A stretch of 36,322 bases of DNA from Methylobacterium gregans (lineage in GTDB: Bacteria > Pseudomonadota > Alphaproteobacteria > Rhizobiales > Beijerinckiaceae): positions 1-36,322 of the forward strand of contig NZ_BPQM01000096.1 of NCBI RefSeq assembly GCF_022179245.1, given 5' to 3'. Shown here piece by piece: positions 26,542 through 34,148 of the stretch. Positions within the stretch are counted from its first letter, which is position 1; each line of letters starts with the position of its first letter. A program made the translations under genes and the position numbers. The notes beneath the pieces are model-generated. The model had not been told where the DNA came from. It saw only the letters and a program-made list of their open reading frames with translations, and ran no database searches.

Positions 26542-27606
26542 TCAGGTGGGCATCCAGACCTGTCCGGGCCGCAGGGCGAGGAAGCGGTCGCGCGGGAGAC
26601 CGGCCGCGTCGAGGGCCGCGTCCAGCGCCTCGGCGGGGCGCTCGACGCCCTCGTCGGTGAGCCGGAAGGTGCCCCAATGGTGGCCGAGGGCCTGGGCCGC
26701 ACCGAGGAGCCCGAGAGCCGTGACTGCGTCCTCCGGGTTCATGTGCTGGGGCTTCATGAACCAGCGCGGCTCGTAGGCACCGATCGGCAGGGTGGCCAGG
26801 TTGGGTGGGCCGAAGCGCTCGGCGACCGCCCGGAAGATCGCGCCGTCGCCGAGGCCGGTATCACCGACATGATAGTGCACGCCCTCAACCGAAGTGAGCA
26901 CGAAGGCACACCAGAGGGCCATGCGCCGGTCGTTGACGCCGCGCGCCGACCAGTGATTGGCCGGCGTGAGATGGACGGCGAGGTCTCCGCCGAGATCCAC
27001 CGTCTCGCCCCAGTTGCGGGTCTCGACCATCATTGAATCGTCGTAGCCGCGCAGGATCACGTCGTTGCCGAGCGGTGCGACGATCGTCGGCTGGTGGTCC
27101 TGCCAGAGCCGAGCGACGGTCGGTCCCTCAAGATGGTCGTAGTGGTTGTGGGTGATCAACACCGCGTCGATCGGCGGCAGGTCGGCGTAGGCGATGCCTG
27201 GCGGGTTCACCCGCTTCGGCCCCGCAAAGCGCAGCGGGCTCGCACGTTTGCCGAAGACCGGGTCGATCAGGATGTTCCGACCGGCCACCTGCACGAGGTA
27301 GCTGGCATGCCCGATCAGCACGACCCGCAGGGCGTCCACGCGCTCCGGCGGCTTGTCCGCCGGGAAGGGGCTGGGGACATGGGTCGGCCAGCGCTCGCCC
27401 TTGCGGGTGAGCTGCCAGCGGATCACTTCGGAGAGGTCCTTGTCGGCGCCCTGCTCGGGGCTGTGGAAGCGCAGGCCGTCGAAATTCTCGCTCTTCGGCC
27501 CGTCGTAGTAGGGATTTCTGGAGCGCCGGTGCGCGGCGTAGCCAACGCCCCCGAGGGTCATCACCGTGGCCGCGCTGGCGACCGTGAGCAGGCTGCGCCG
27601 TTTCAT
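26542..27606 (-). CDS. MBL-fold hydrolase, NAPE-PLD-like, exported
   Basis: 354 residues. N-terminal MKRRSLLTVASAATVMTLGG looks like a Tat-type or anchor signal (twin Arg). The metallo-beta-lactamase zinc motif HNHYDH is at 153-158, with further ligands expected in TPANHWSARGVNDR, VGDTGLGDG and LGHHWGTF. The block HWSARGVNDRRMALWCAFV closely follows the NAPE-hydrolysing phospholipase D and UlaG-like pattern. Likely a periplasmic phosphodiesterase acting on a lipid or lactone; substrate unknown. Start ATG 27606 is fixed by the signal; the upstream open frame is a shadow of the small gene beyond it. Confidence 0.85.
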   Translation of the reverse strand: MKRRSLLTVASAATVMTLGGVGYAAHRRSRNPYYDGPKSENFDGLRFHSPEQGADKDLSEVIRWQLTRKGERWPTHVPSPFPADKPPERVDALRVVLIGHASYLVQVAGRNILIDPVFGKRASPLRFAGPKRVNPPGIAYADLPPIDAVLITHNHYDHLEGPTVARLWQDHQPTIVAPLGNDVILRGYDDSMMVETRNWGETVDLGGDLAVHLTPANHWSARGVNDRRMALWCAFVLTSVEGVHYHVGDTGLGDGAIFRAVAERFGPPNLATLPIGAYEPRWFMKPQHMNPEDAVTALGLLGAAQALGHHWGTFRLTDEGVERPAEALDAALDAAGLPRDRFLALRPGQVWMPT

Positions 27607-27688
27607 GCACCCGGAGATGGCCGGGCGCGTCGCACCGTCAAGCGTTCGGGTCGCGCGTGCCGCAGGGCGGCCGGCTCGAAGGGCTGCG

Positions 27689-27925
27689 CTACTCCGCGGC
27701 CTCGACTGCGAGCGACAGCCGTGCCCGGTAGACCACGGCGCCGCCGATGTCGCGCACGCAGGCGACGAAGTCCTGGCGCTCGACATCCGGCAGCATGTCG
27801 CGCACGATCGCCGACATGATGCGGGTAACCTTGCCGCGGGCGGCATCGAGGTCCGGCAGATCGAAGCCGACCTCGTCGCGCACCGGCTGGGCCCCGTCGT
27901 GCAGGTCGATGAAGTAGCGGGGCAT
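27689..27925 (-). CDS. DUF6894-family small protein
   Basis: 78 residues beginning MPRYFIDLHDGAQPVRDEVG, then DLPDLDAARGKVTRIM and ending VVYRARLSLAVEAAE. The 'M-RYFF/IDxHDG...D-G-dl-d...A' opening is the DUF6894 signature, a family with many copies in Methylobacterium and Bradyrhizobium genomes. The function is unknown. Start ATG 27925 is chosen over 27958 because the family starts with MPRYF. TTAACCAT and AAACGGTTAG (27960-27980, minus strand) lie upstream and resemble a CtrA half-site. Confidence 0.85.
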   Translation of the reverse strand: MPRYFIDLHDGAQPVRDEVGFDLPDLDAARGKVTRIMSAIVRDMLPDVERQDFVACVRDIGGAVVYRARLSLAVEAAE

Positions 27926-27998
27926 CGGGGCTCGCGGGGCTCGGGGTCGTTCGGCCACAGCTAACCGTTTTATGGTTAACGAACCCTTGCCGGCGCCC

Positions 27999-29030
27999 TC
28001 ACGAACGCCAGCGGAGCACCCGCCGCTCCAGCGGGTTGACGAAGGCGCGGCCAGCGCGGGCCGCCTCCAGAGCCTCGCGCTTCAGGCGGAAGTACCATTG
28101 CGAAGGCAGATCCCCGTCGCCGAGCAGCACCATGGTGGGCTTGCGGTCGAGCCCCGCTTGCGCGTGCTGGAGCACCTGCTGGTCCTGCGTCAGAAACTGG
28201 CGCATCAGCGGCCGGGCGATCGGCTTCAGGAGGTTCAGCGCCGGCATGCTCCAGTAGAGCGCGTTGGTGAGCATGGTCCTGTTCTCGGAGAGCGGTGTCG
28301 CGAAGGTGTAGTTCGCCACGCGCTTCAGGCCTGCCCTGATGCGCTCCAGGCGGACTCCCGGCAGCCGGAACTCGATCTCCACCTCCGGGACGCCGCCGAG
28401 AAGGCGGTAGACGGGTGAGCTCTTCGTGGTGGCGTGGCTCGTCATGACGAAGCCGTGCTCGACCGGCTGGAAGGTCTTCACCTTCTCGCGCAGCTCCTTC
28501 GAGGGCCGGAACCACCAGGAATCGTGCACGAAGGCGACGTGGCCCGGATCGACGAGGCTCAAGGTCGTGAGGTCGAACGAGGCCTCGACCTCCAGTTCCA
28601 CCACGAGCGAGCCCGCGGGCTCGAAATCCAGCTCCGGCAGGGCGGGCGCCGCCCCGCTTGCCTGCGGGGTCGGGTTGACCCAGACGAAGCCCGCGCTCTC
28701 CCGCACGGGGAAACGCTGAACGGCGATGCGCGAGAAGTCGGCGGCGTCGTGCGTCGAGAGCGTCGGAACCTCTCGGCAATGCCCGTCCGTGCCGAAGCGC
28801 CAGCCGTGGAAGGGGCACATCAGGGTCTGCCCGTCGAAGCGCCCCTTCGACAGGGCCATGCCCCGGTGCGGGCAGCGGTCGCGCAGCGCGAAAGGTGCGC
28901 CGTTCGGTCCGCGGCCGATCACGATCTGCTCGCCGTTGAGCGAGACCGCCCGCATGGCCTTCCCGCCACCGCCGCGGAGCGCAGCGGATTGCCCGACACA
29001 GTACCACGCATCCGGCAGGGGCTGGCGCAT
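27999..29030 (-). CDS. Rieske-type ring-hydroxylating oxygenase, alpha-subunit-like
   Basis: 343 residues from ATG 29030 (MRQPLPDAWYCVGQ). The Rieske [2Fe-2S] ligands are CPHRGM and CPFHGW, about 20 residues apart. The mononuclear iron site matches DPGHVAFVHD (two His), followed by a helix-grip fold through LERIRAGLKRVANYTFATPL. The family includes vanillate demethylase-, carnitine- and cholesterol-type oxygenases; the substrate is not determinable. No reductase or ferredoxin gene is adjacent. The frame is open to ATG 29249, but the extra 73 residues are low-complexity and would cover the promoter of the neighbouring plus-strand unit. Confidence 0.88.
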   Translation of the reverse strand: MRQPLPDAWYCVGQSAALRGGGGKAMRAVSLNGEQIVIGRGPNGAPFALRDRCPHRGMALSKGRFDGQTLMCPFHGWRFGTDGHCREVPTLSTHDAADFSRIAVQRFPVRESAGFVWVNPTPQASGAAPALPELDFEPAGSLVVELEVEASFDLTTLSLVDPGHVAFVHDSWWFRPSKELREKVKTFQPVEHGFVMTSHATTKSSPVYRLLGGVPEVEIEFRLPGVRLERIRAGLKRVANYTFATPLSENRTMLTNALYWSMPALNLLKPIARPLMRQFLTQDQQVLQHAQAGLDRKPTMVLLGDGDLPSQWYFRLKREALEAARAGRAFVNPLERRVLRWRS

Positions 29031-29202
29031 GGCGGCCGGGTCGAGGGCGTCGTCGGAACGCCCGTGGGGCAGCGGGGAGACGGACAAGGGGGATACGGGG
29101 CTGACGTGGCGGCGGAAGGGCCCTGATACGCCGCCGCGCCGGGGCACGGAAGCCCGACCGCGCTGTCTGCTGCATTGCGGCGAGAGGGCGCAGCCGGCGG
29201 TC

Positions 29203-29231
29203 TTCACAAGCCGGTTCGGCACACCTACCTT
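29203..29231 (+). promoter_or_regulatory. Sigma70-like promoter of the tiny transcription unit
   Basis: TTCACA (29203-29208), 17-base spacer, TACCTT (29226-29231). This predicts a start of transcription near 29238 and a 5' UTR of about 29 bases ahead of the 23-codon ORF. Both hexamers are imperfect, but spacing is ideal and the downstream terminator is in the matching direction. Confidence 0.5.
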
Positions 29232-29250
29232 GGGTCCACCCGCAACCAAC

Positions 29251-29267
29251 GAAAGGAGGTGATCCAG
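29251..29267 (+). promoter_or_regulatory. 17-nt perfect complement to the 16S rRNA 3' end (extreme Shine-Dalgarno)
   Basis: GAAAGGAGGTGATCCAG is the exact reverse complement of CTGGATCACCTCCTTTC, the conserved 3' end of alphaproteobacterial 16S rRNA. Normal ribosome-binding sites match 4-8 bases. The core GGAGG (29255-29259) is seven bases from the GTG at 29267, an ideal distance, and the complementarity runs into the start codon itself. Confidence 0.85.
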
Positions 29268-29338
29268 TGTCTCATTGTCATCAGCCGCGCACTTCGGCTT
29301 CCCGGACCTGGACCGTCGCCTCCGGCGCCTGCCTCTAA
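29267..29338 (+). CDS. 23-residue ORF behind an extreme ribosome-binding site
   Basis: GTG 29267 to TAA 29336-29338. Residues: MSHCHQPRTSASRTWTVASG and then ACL, with a Cys/His cluster near the start and a Cys near the end. Evidence for translation is positional: the 17-nt anti-16S match ends on the start codon, a promoter lies upstream and a strong terminator 56 bases after the stop. I do not recognise the peptide. It may be a leader or sensor peptide, a genuine small protein, or simply an element whose job is to hold ribosomes. The GC-rich palindrome after it could act as a regulatory structure. Confidence 0.5.
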   Translation: MSHCHQPRTSASRTWTVASGACL

Positions 29339-29371
29339 AGGCGTCTGAGCTCCGACATCGGACCAGTTTCG

Positions 29372-29389
29372 GCCGAACCGCGGTTCGGC
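29372..29389. repeat. 18-bp perfect palindrome inside the tiny transcription unit
   Basis: GCCGAACCGCGGTTCGGC is identical on both strands. It lies between the small-ORF stop and the terminator stem. It may be a protein-binding site or, in RNA, an intermolecular pairing element. Confidence 0.7.
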
Positions 29390-29393
29390 AATG

Positions 29394-29428
29394 GAAGGGC
29401 CGCCCTCTGGGCGGCCCTTCGACTTTTT
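29394..29428 (+). terminator. Intrinsic terminator of the tiny transcription unit
   Basis: GAAGGGCCGCCC (29394-29405) pairs perfectly with GGGCGGCCCTTC (29409-29420) around TCT, followed by GACTTTTT (T run 29424-29428). The T run is on the plus strand, so it ends rightward transcription; it may also stop the convergent coiled-coil gene less efficiently. Confidence 0.92.
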
Positions 29429-29444
29429 GGGTGCCGGGATCGGC

Positions 29445-30104
29445 TCAGCGCCGAGACTGGAACAGCGGTTGGGCCAGGGCCTCGGCTCGCGCCCGCCACA
29501 GTTCACCTTCCGCGCGCGCGGTGTCGCGTTCGGCTTCGAACCGTGCAATCTCGGCCTGGGCGGCGTCGCGCTCGGCCGTGGCCCGATCCCGCTCGCGCCG
29601 CAGTGCGTCGCGCTCGGCTTCGTGGCGCCCCTGCTCCGCCCGCAGGCCGTCGCACTCGGCGAGGATCCGGTCGCGCTCGGCCCGGAAGCTCTCCAGCAGT
29701 CCGACCTCTTCCTGCACATGGCTGCGCAGGGCCCGGATCTCCTCCGCAAGCTTTGCCTTCAGCGCATCCTGCCGGTCGGTTTCGAGGTCGAGCTTGGCCT
29801 TCAGCATCAGGTTCTCGGCCATCAGCTCGGCGAGGTCCGGATCCTCCGCTCGGGGGGCGCGTGCCTCGACGATGCGGGGGCTCCAGCTCGGCTCCGCGCG
29901 AGCGGCCTCGGTACGGGCTGTCTGGCGAGCTGGCTCGGCCGGGCTCTCGGTGACCGAAGCAGAGGCGGGAGCGTGCGCCTTCATGGCCGCGAGCCAGTCG
30001 CGCAAGGGGCCGGAGGCGGGCCGAGAGCCGGTGTCGGTCGACGGGTATTGGCGGGCGGGTTCCGACATCGGCTGGGTCATCCTGTTCGGGATGGCCTCAT
30101 CCAA
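29445..30104 (-). CDS. Coiled-coil protein of unknown function
   Basis: 219 residues, no signal or membrane segment. An N-terminal 90 residues rich in Ala, Pro and Ser (disordered) is followed by a continuous coiled coil from about 92 to 212, visible as heptads such as AERDALRRERDRATAERDA and ENLMLKAKLDLETDRQDAL. It ends LAQPLFQSRR. Probably a structural or scaffold protein; similarity to other coiled coils would be unspecific. The start is uncertain: ATG 30104, 30080 or 30068, the last being 11 bases after AGGA. The DNA upstream (30115-30138) has the direct repeat GCTTAAC twice with a 17-base period. Confidence 0.72.
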   Translation of the reverse strand: MDEAIPNRMTQPMSEPARQYPSTDTGSRPASGPLRDWLAAMKAHAPASASVTESPAEPARQTARTEAARAEPSWSPRIVEARAPRAEDPDLAELMAENLMLKAKLDLETDRQDALKAKLAEEIRALRSHVQEEVGLLESFRAERDRILAECDGLRAEQGRHEAERDALRRERDRATAERDAAQAEIARFEAERDTARAEGELWRARAEALAQPLFQSRR

Positions 30105-30360
30105 GCCCGAACATGCTTAACAAGCCGTAAAGCTTAACGACTCCTCGGCGTCCTGCCCCGGTACCCGTCCCGTCGCGGGCTCTCCGGCTTGACTTCCCGG
30201 GGCCGCCCGGTTACCGCCCCGGACCCGTCCGACGAATGTCGTCGACACCGAAGCCGACCGGCCCGCGAGGCCGGAGGCCAACGCCCGACAGCGCGTGTGC
30301 GCCCTCGGGCGCCCTTGGTGCTGGCGACAGGTATCGGGCCATCCGAGAGTTGTTCGTGCC

Positions 30361-30573
30361 ATGCCGACCGAGCGCCTGAACATCGAGGACGCGATCAACG
30401 AGATCTGCCCGTGGTCGGGCAAGCCGATCTCGGCGGACGCGCTCACCCTCTACAACGGCGCCGTGGTCGGCTTCTGCAATCCTGAGTGCCGGGACAAGTT
30501 CGCCCGCGCGATCCAGGCCTTCGAGGCCGACCTCCAGGCCCGCCGCGTCGAGCGGGCCGGGCTGCACCAGTAA
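30361..30573 (+). CDS. Small cysteine protein with YHS/TRASH-like metal site
   Basis: 70 residues from ATG 30361. The pattern EICPWSGKPIS (Cys16) followed by VGFCNPECRDKF (Cys39, Cys43) resembles YHS/TRASH-type treble-clef domains, where 'C-P-x-x-G-K-P' and 'F-C-(N/S)-x-x-C...F' ligate a metal ion. In related genomes such genes are sometimes annotated as glutathione S-transferase without good reason. The start is set by the conserved MPTERLN; an ATG at 30295 is upstream of an unconvincing leader. Only 19 bases separate it from ffh, so it is probably co-transcribed. The function is unknown; a metal chaperone or a nascent-chain related factor are guesses. Confidence 0.75.
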   Translation: MPTERLNIEDAINEICPWSGKPISADALTLYNGAVVGFCNPECRDKFARAIQAFEADLQARRVERAGLHQ

Positions 30574-30592
30574 GCGGGACGCGTAGAGCCGC

Positions 30593-32152
30593 ATGTTCGA
30601 AGGTCTCTCCGACCGCCTCTCCGGCATCCTCTCGGGCCTCACCCGCCGGGGCGCCCTGACTGAGGCCGACGTCACCGCCGCCATGCGCGAGGTGCGCCGG
30701 GCCCTGCTGGAGGCCGACGTCGCGCTGGAAGTGGTGCGCGGCTTCACGGACCGGGTCCGCGAGAAGGCGGTCGGCGCCGTCGTGCTCAAGTCCGTGACGC
30801 CCGGCCAGATGGTCGTGAAGATCGTCAACGACGAGCTCGTGGCGATGCTCGGCACCGACGCCGAGACGGTCGACCTCAACGCCCCCGCCCCCGTGCCGAT
30901 CCTGATGGTCGGCCTGCAGGGCTCGGGCAAGACCACGACCACCGCCAAGATCGCCCGGCGCCTCACCGAGCGCGAGCGGCGCAAGGTGCTCCTCGCCTCT
31001 CTCGACACGCGCCGCCCGGCCGCGATGGAGCAGCTCGCGGTGCTGGCCAAGCAGGTCGGCGTCGAGTCGCTGCCGATCGTGGCCGGCCAGTCGGCGGTGC
31101 AGATCGCCAAGCGCGCCATGGACGCGGCGCGGCTCGGCGGCTTCGACGTGGTGATGCTCGACACCGCCGGCCGCACCACGGTGGACGAGGCCCTGATGGC
31201 CGAGGCCGCCGAGGTGAAGGCCGCGACCCGGCCGCACGAGGTGCTGCTGGTGGCCGACGCGCTCACCGGCCAGGACGCGGTCAACACCGCCCGCGCCTTC
31301 GATGAGCGGCTCGGCGTCACCGGTATCGTGCTCACCCGGATGGACGGCGATTCGCGCGGCGGCGCGGCGCTCTCGATGCGCGCCGTCACCGGCAAGCCGA
31401 TCAAGCTCGTCGGCGTCGGCGAGAAGGTCGATGCGCTGGAGGAGTTCCATCCGGCGCGCGTGGCCAACCGCATCCTCGGCATGGGCGACATCGTCTCCCT
31501 CGTCGAGAAGGCGGCGGAGACGATCGACGCCGAGCAGGCGATGCGCACCGCCGAGAAGATGCGCAAGGGCAAGTTCGACCTCGAGGACCTGTCCCAGCAA
31601 CTCGCCCAGATGGAGAAGATGGGCGGCATCGGCGGCCTGATGGGCATGCTGCCCGGCATGGGTCAGATCAAGAAGCAGGTCGAGGGCGCCAACCTCGACG
31701 AGAAGATGTTCAAGCGCCAGCGCGCGATCATTTCCTCGATGACGCCCCAGGAGCGAAAGAATCCCGACCTCCTGAAGAACTCCCGCAAGAAACGCATCGC
31801 GGCGGGGTCCGGCGTGAAGGTCGAGGAGATCAACAAGCTCCTCAAGATGCACCGCACCATGGCCGACATGATGAAGGCGATGGGCTCGGGCAAGCGCGGC
31901 ATCGGCCAGGCGATCGGCAACATGTTCGGTCTTGGCGGCGGCATGCCCGGCGGCATGCCGGGCCTGCCCCCGGGCATGCCGGAGCCCACGCCCGAGCAGA
32001 TCGCGGCGCTGGAGAAGCAGTTCGGCGGCAAGCTGCCGCCCATGCCGCCGGGACTCGGCGGTGGAAAGATGCCGGGCCTTCCGGGGCTCGGCGGGCCGAA
32101 GATGCCGGGGCTTCCCGGTCTCGGTGGATTCCCGTTCGGGAAAAAGAAGTAG
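30593..32152 (+). CDS. ffh: Signal recognition particle GTPase Ffh
   Basis: Binds 4.5S RNA and signal sequences of nascent inner-membrane proteins and delivers ribosomes to FtsY. 519 residues. N domain 1-95 with ALLEADVALEVV, G domain with P-loop GLQGSGKTTTTAKIA at 107-121, DTRRPAAMEQL, DTAGRT, and TRMDGDSRGGAALS. The M domain is Met-rich (KMGGIGGLMGMLPGM) and ends in a Gly/Met/Pro repeat tail of about 75 residues (GGGMPGGMPGLPPGMPEP), longer than in E. coli (453 residues). Start ATG 30593. It heads the run to rpsP, rimM and trmD. Confidence 0.97.
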   Translation: MFEGLSDRLSGILSGLTRRGALTEADVTAAMREVRRALLEADVALEVVRGFTDRVREKAVGAVVLKSVTPGQMVVKIVNDELVAMLGTDAETVDLNAPAPVPILMVGLQGSGKTTTTAKIARRLTERERRKVLLASLDTRRPAAMEQLAVLAKQVGVESLPIVAGQSAVQIAKRAMDAARLGGFDVVMLDTAGRTTVDEALMAEAAEVKAATRPHEVLLVADALTGQDAVNTARAFDERLGVTGIVLTRMDGDSRGGAALSMRAVTGKPIKLVGVGEKVDALEEFHPARVANRILGMGDIVSLVEKAAETIDAEQAMRTAEKMRKGKFDLEDLSQQLAQMEKMGGIGGLMGMLPGMGQIKKQVEGANLDEKMFKRQRAIISSMTPQERKNPDLLKNSRKKRIAAGSGVKVEEINKLLKMHRTMADMMKAMGSGKRGIGQAIGNMFGLGGGMPGGMPGLPPGMPEPTPEQIAALEKQFGGKLPPMPPGLGGGKMPGLPGLGGPKMPGLPGLGGFPFGKKK

Positions 32153-32220
32153 GCGAATAGGGAGTAGCGAATAGCTAATAGGGGCTCCTTTATTCGCTAC
32201 TCACTACTCGCTATTCGCTC
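32153..32220. repeat. AT-rich heptad repeat with inverted copies between ffh and rpsP
   Basis: Units close to GAATAGC or GAGTAGC follow one another in the left part (GCGAATAG at 32153-32160, GAGTAGCGAATAGC at 32162-32175). Their inverse comes in the right part (TATTCGCTACTC at 32191-32202 and CTACTCGCTATTCGC at 32205-32219). The arms can fold into a long imperfect hairpin around GGGGCTCC. Composition is far below the surrounding GC content. It ends about 20 bases before the rpsP ATG. Confidence 0.75.
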
Positions 32221-32239
32221 AGATCATCAGGAGAAAACC

Positions 32240-32602
32240 ATGTCCCTCAAGATCCGTCTCACCCGTGGCGGCGCCAAGAAGCGCCCGTATTACCGCATCG
32301 TCGTCGCCGACGCCCGCGCCCCGCGCGACGGCCGCTTCATCGAGAAGGTCGGCGCCTACGACCCGATGAAGGCCAAGGACGATCCGGCCCGCATCGTGCT
32401 CGACACCGAGAAGGTCCAGGCCTGGCTCGCCAAGGGCGCCCAGCCGACCGACCGCGTCCTGCGCTTCCTCGACGCCGCCGGCCTCGCCAAGCGCCCGGCC
32501 CGCAACAACCCGCAGAAGGCCGAGCCCGGCGACAAGGCCAAGGAGCGCGCTGCCAAGCGCGCCGAGAAGGCCGCCGCTCCGGCCGAGGACGCCGCAGCCT
32601 AA
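32240..32602 (+). CDS. rpsP: 30S ribosomal protein S16
   Basis: 120 residues. Classic S16 blocks: [40 protein letters not shown] and a turn with [20 protein letters not shown]. The C-terminal 30 residues are a Lys/Ala/Glu tail ([20 protein letters not shown]), common in alphaproteobacteria. AGGAGAAAACC before ATG 32240 is a good ribosome-binding site. The GC palindrome CCCCTCCCC-GTTAT-GGGGAGGGG at 32631-32653 follows and could be a partial terminator before rimM. Confidence 0.98.
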   Translation: MSLKIRLTRGGAKKRPYYRIVVADARAPRDGRFIEKVGAYDPMKAKDDPARIVLDTEKVQAWLAKGAQPTDRVLRFLDAAGLAKRPARNNPQKAEPGDKAKERAAKRAEKAAAPAEDAAA

Positions 32603-32630
32603 GACGCTGGCCTAAGGGCTTGCGCCTCAG

Positions 32631-32653
32631 CCCCTCCCCGTTATGGGGAGGGG
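32631..32653. repeat. Extragenic palindrome between rpsP and rimM
   Basis: CCCCTCCCC (32631-32639) pairs perfectly with GGGGAGGGG (32645-32653), loop GTTAT. No T run. Its look is similar to the elements at 18159 and 23566; it may be a REP unit that lowers read-through from rpsP into rimM. Confidence 0.6.
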
Positions 32654-32753
32654 ACGGAGCGAGGGCGGTACCGGAGGGTGCGCAGCGCGCGCCGGGTCAC
32701 CGCCCTCCTCTCGCGCCGCGTACCGGCGCCCGTATCGAAGGACAGAGCCCCGC

Positions 32754-33419
32754 ATGGCCCGTCGTCCCGGATCTCATACGCACGGCGACGGCGCGCGACG
32801 CTCGGGCCGTCTCGATCCGGCCGCGGTGACCTCCGCCCGCAGGGCGCCTGCCCCGAAGCCCGCCTCGCACGATCCCGACCTCGTCCTGCTCGGCGAGTTC
32901 GGCCGCCCGCACGGTCTGAACGGCGAGATCCGGCTGAAATCCTATACCGGCGACCCCCTCGCCATCGCGGGCTACGGCCCCTTGCGCACTTCGGACGGCC
33001 GCAACCTCGAACTCCTCGACGCGCGCCCCGCCCCCGGTGCCGCCTCCGACATTCTGCTCTGCCGCGTGAAGGGCGTGGCCGACCGCACCGGCGCCGAAGC
33101 GCTGAACCGGGTCACCCTCGCCGTCGCGCGTGAAAAACTCGGCGCGCCGGAGGAGGACGAGTTCTTCCTCGCTGACCTGATCGGGCTCGCCGTGGTGGAC
33201 TCGGACGGCGCCCGGCTCGGCAGCATCGTGGCGGTGCCGAACTACGGCGGCGGCGATCTCTTGGAGATCCGCTCCGAGCAGGGCGGCCCGACTGCCCTCC
33301 TGCCCTTCACCAAGGCCTTCGTGCCGACCCTCGACATCGCGAACGGCCGCGTCGTCGCGGCGCTGCCCGAGGACTTTTTCGCGCCGCCCGGCGAGAAGCC
33401 CGCCGACGAGCCGGCCTGA
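32754..33419 (+). CDS. rimM: Ribosome maturation factor RimM
   Basis: Assembles the 30S head near S19/S13 and helps 16S processing. 221 residues from ATG 32754. The N-terminal RimM domain begins [20 protein letters not shown] and includes [20 protein letters not shown]; the PRC-barrel begins [17 protein letters not shown] and includes [17 protein letters not shown]. Family length is usually 170-180; the excess is a basic, Pro-rich N-terminal tail. GTG 32826 is an alternative start that would remove 24 residues, and an ATG at 32643 lies in the palindrome and is rejected. Confidence 0.93.
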   Translation: MARRPGSHTHGDGARRSGRLDPAAVTSARRAPAPKPASHDPDLVLLGEFGRPHGLNGEIRLKSYTGDPLAIAGYGPLRTSDGRNLELLDARPAPGAASDILLCRVKGVADRTGAEALNRVTLAVAREKLGAPEEDEFFLADLIGLAVVDSDGARLGSIVAVPNYGGGDLLEIRSEQGGPTALLPFTKAFVPTLDIANGRVVAALPEDFFAPPGEKPADEPA

Positions 33420-33425
33420 AGCCGC

Positions 33426-34148
33426 TCAGCGGCCCTCGCGCGTCGCCGTGTCGGCGCAGGGCCGGATGCTGGCGGGATCCGGCCGCCGCTCCGGCGCGGG
33501 CGCCTCGAAGGTCGCCAGATAGGTGCCGTCCTTCAGCCAGGCGAAGCCGGTCTCACGGTAGCCCGCGGCCGCGAGCTCGCAGCGCAGCAGCGCCGGCGGC
33601 GTGCCGTGGCGGGCCGGCACCGCGTCGGCGTCGAGGATGCCGACCCGGCCGCCGGGCTTCATCGCGGCGGCGAGGTTGTGCAGCAGCCCGAAGGGCTGGA
33701 CGATCTCGTGGTACATATGGACGAGGATCGCCGCATCGACCGAGGCCGGCGGCAGGCGCGGGTCGTGCGGCTCGCCCCGCACCACCGTGACGTTCGGGAG
33801 ATCGCGGACCCGCTTCTCCAGGGCGGCGAGGTAGCTCGGCGTCACGTCCTCGGCCAAGACCCGGCCCCCCGGACCGACCAGCGGGCTCAGCCGCACCACG
33901 TAGTAGCCGCTGCCTGCGCCGATATCGGCCACCGTCTCGCCGGGCGCCACCCGGAGCAGGCGCGCCACCTCGGCGAACTCGCCGTTCCGGTCCCGCTGGC
34001 TCTCGGGGGTCCATTGCGGCGCCACGATCTCGGCGACCGGCCGGTCCGGTTTCGGGAAGGCGGAGGCCGGCGCGCCCGGGGGCGCGAGCGGTTCGGCGGC
34101 CTGGGCCGCGGCGGTGAGGGCGAGAAGGAGGAGAGCGGCGCGGATCAT
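33426..34148 (-). CDS. SAM-dependent methyltransferase with N-terminal signal peptide
   Basis: 240 residues. [17 protein letters not shown] is a typical Sec signal, cleaved before [10 protein letters not shown]. After it is a Rossmann methyltransferase: motif [17 protein letters not shown] (72-87), post [16 protein letters not shown], motif II-III region [12 protein letters not shown] and [13 protein letters not shown]. No substrate can be inferred. The gene lies opposite to its neighbours, between rimM and trmD, with only a few bases after rimM. An exported methyltransferase is unexpected because SAM is cytoplasmic; several alphaproteobacterial homologues carry such leaders. The long upstream open frame is a shadow of trmD. 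Confidence 0.85.
   Translation of the reverse strand: MIRAALLLLALTAAAQAAEPLAPPGAPASAFPKPDRPVAEIVAPQWTPESQRDRNGEFAEVARLLRVAPGETVADIGAGSGYYVVRLSPLVGPGGRVLAEDVTPSYLAALEKRVRDLPNVTVVRGEPHDPRLPPASVDAAILVHMYHEIVQPFGLLHNLAAAMKPGGRVGILDADAVPARHGTPPALLRCELAAAGYRETGFAWLKDGTYLATFEAPAPERRPDPASIRPCADTATREGR

Noticed and set aside
27960..27980. CtrA box (TTAACCAT) before the DUF6894 gene
   Set aside because: Only a half-site is clear, the second half lacks the TTAA-N7-TTAA spacing, and such octamers occur by chance.
29031..29249. N-terminal 73-residue extension of the Rieske oxygenase
   Set aside because: Low-complexity residues, no family resemblance, and it would overlap the promoter of the plus-strand unit.
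29251..29267. Fragment of a 16S rRNA gene or rRNA insertion
   Set aside because: Only 17 bases match, as the reverse complement, and the flanks do not resemble 16S. The position before a GTG fits a ribosome-binding site better.
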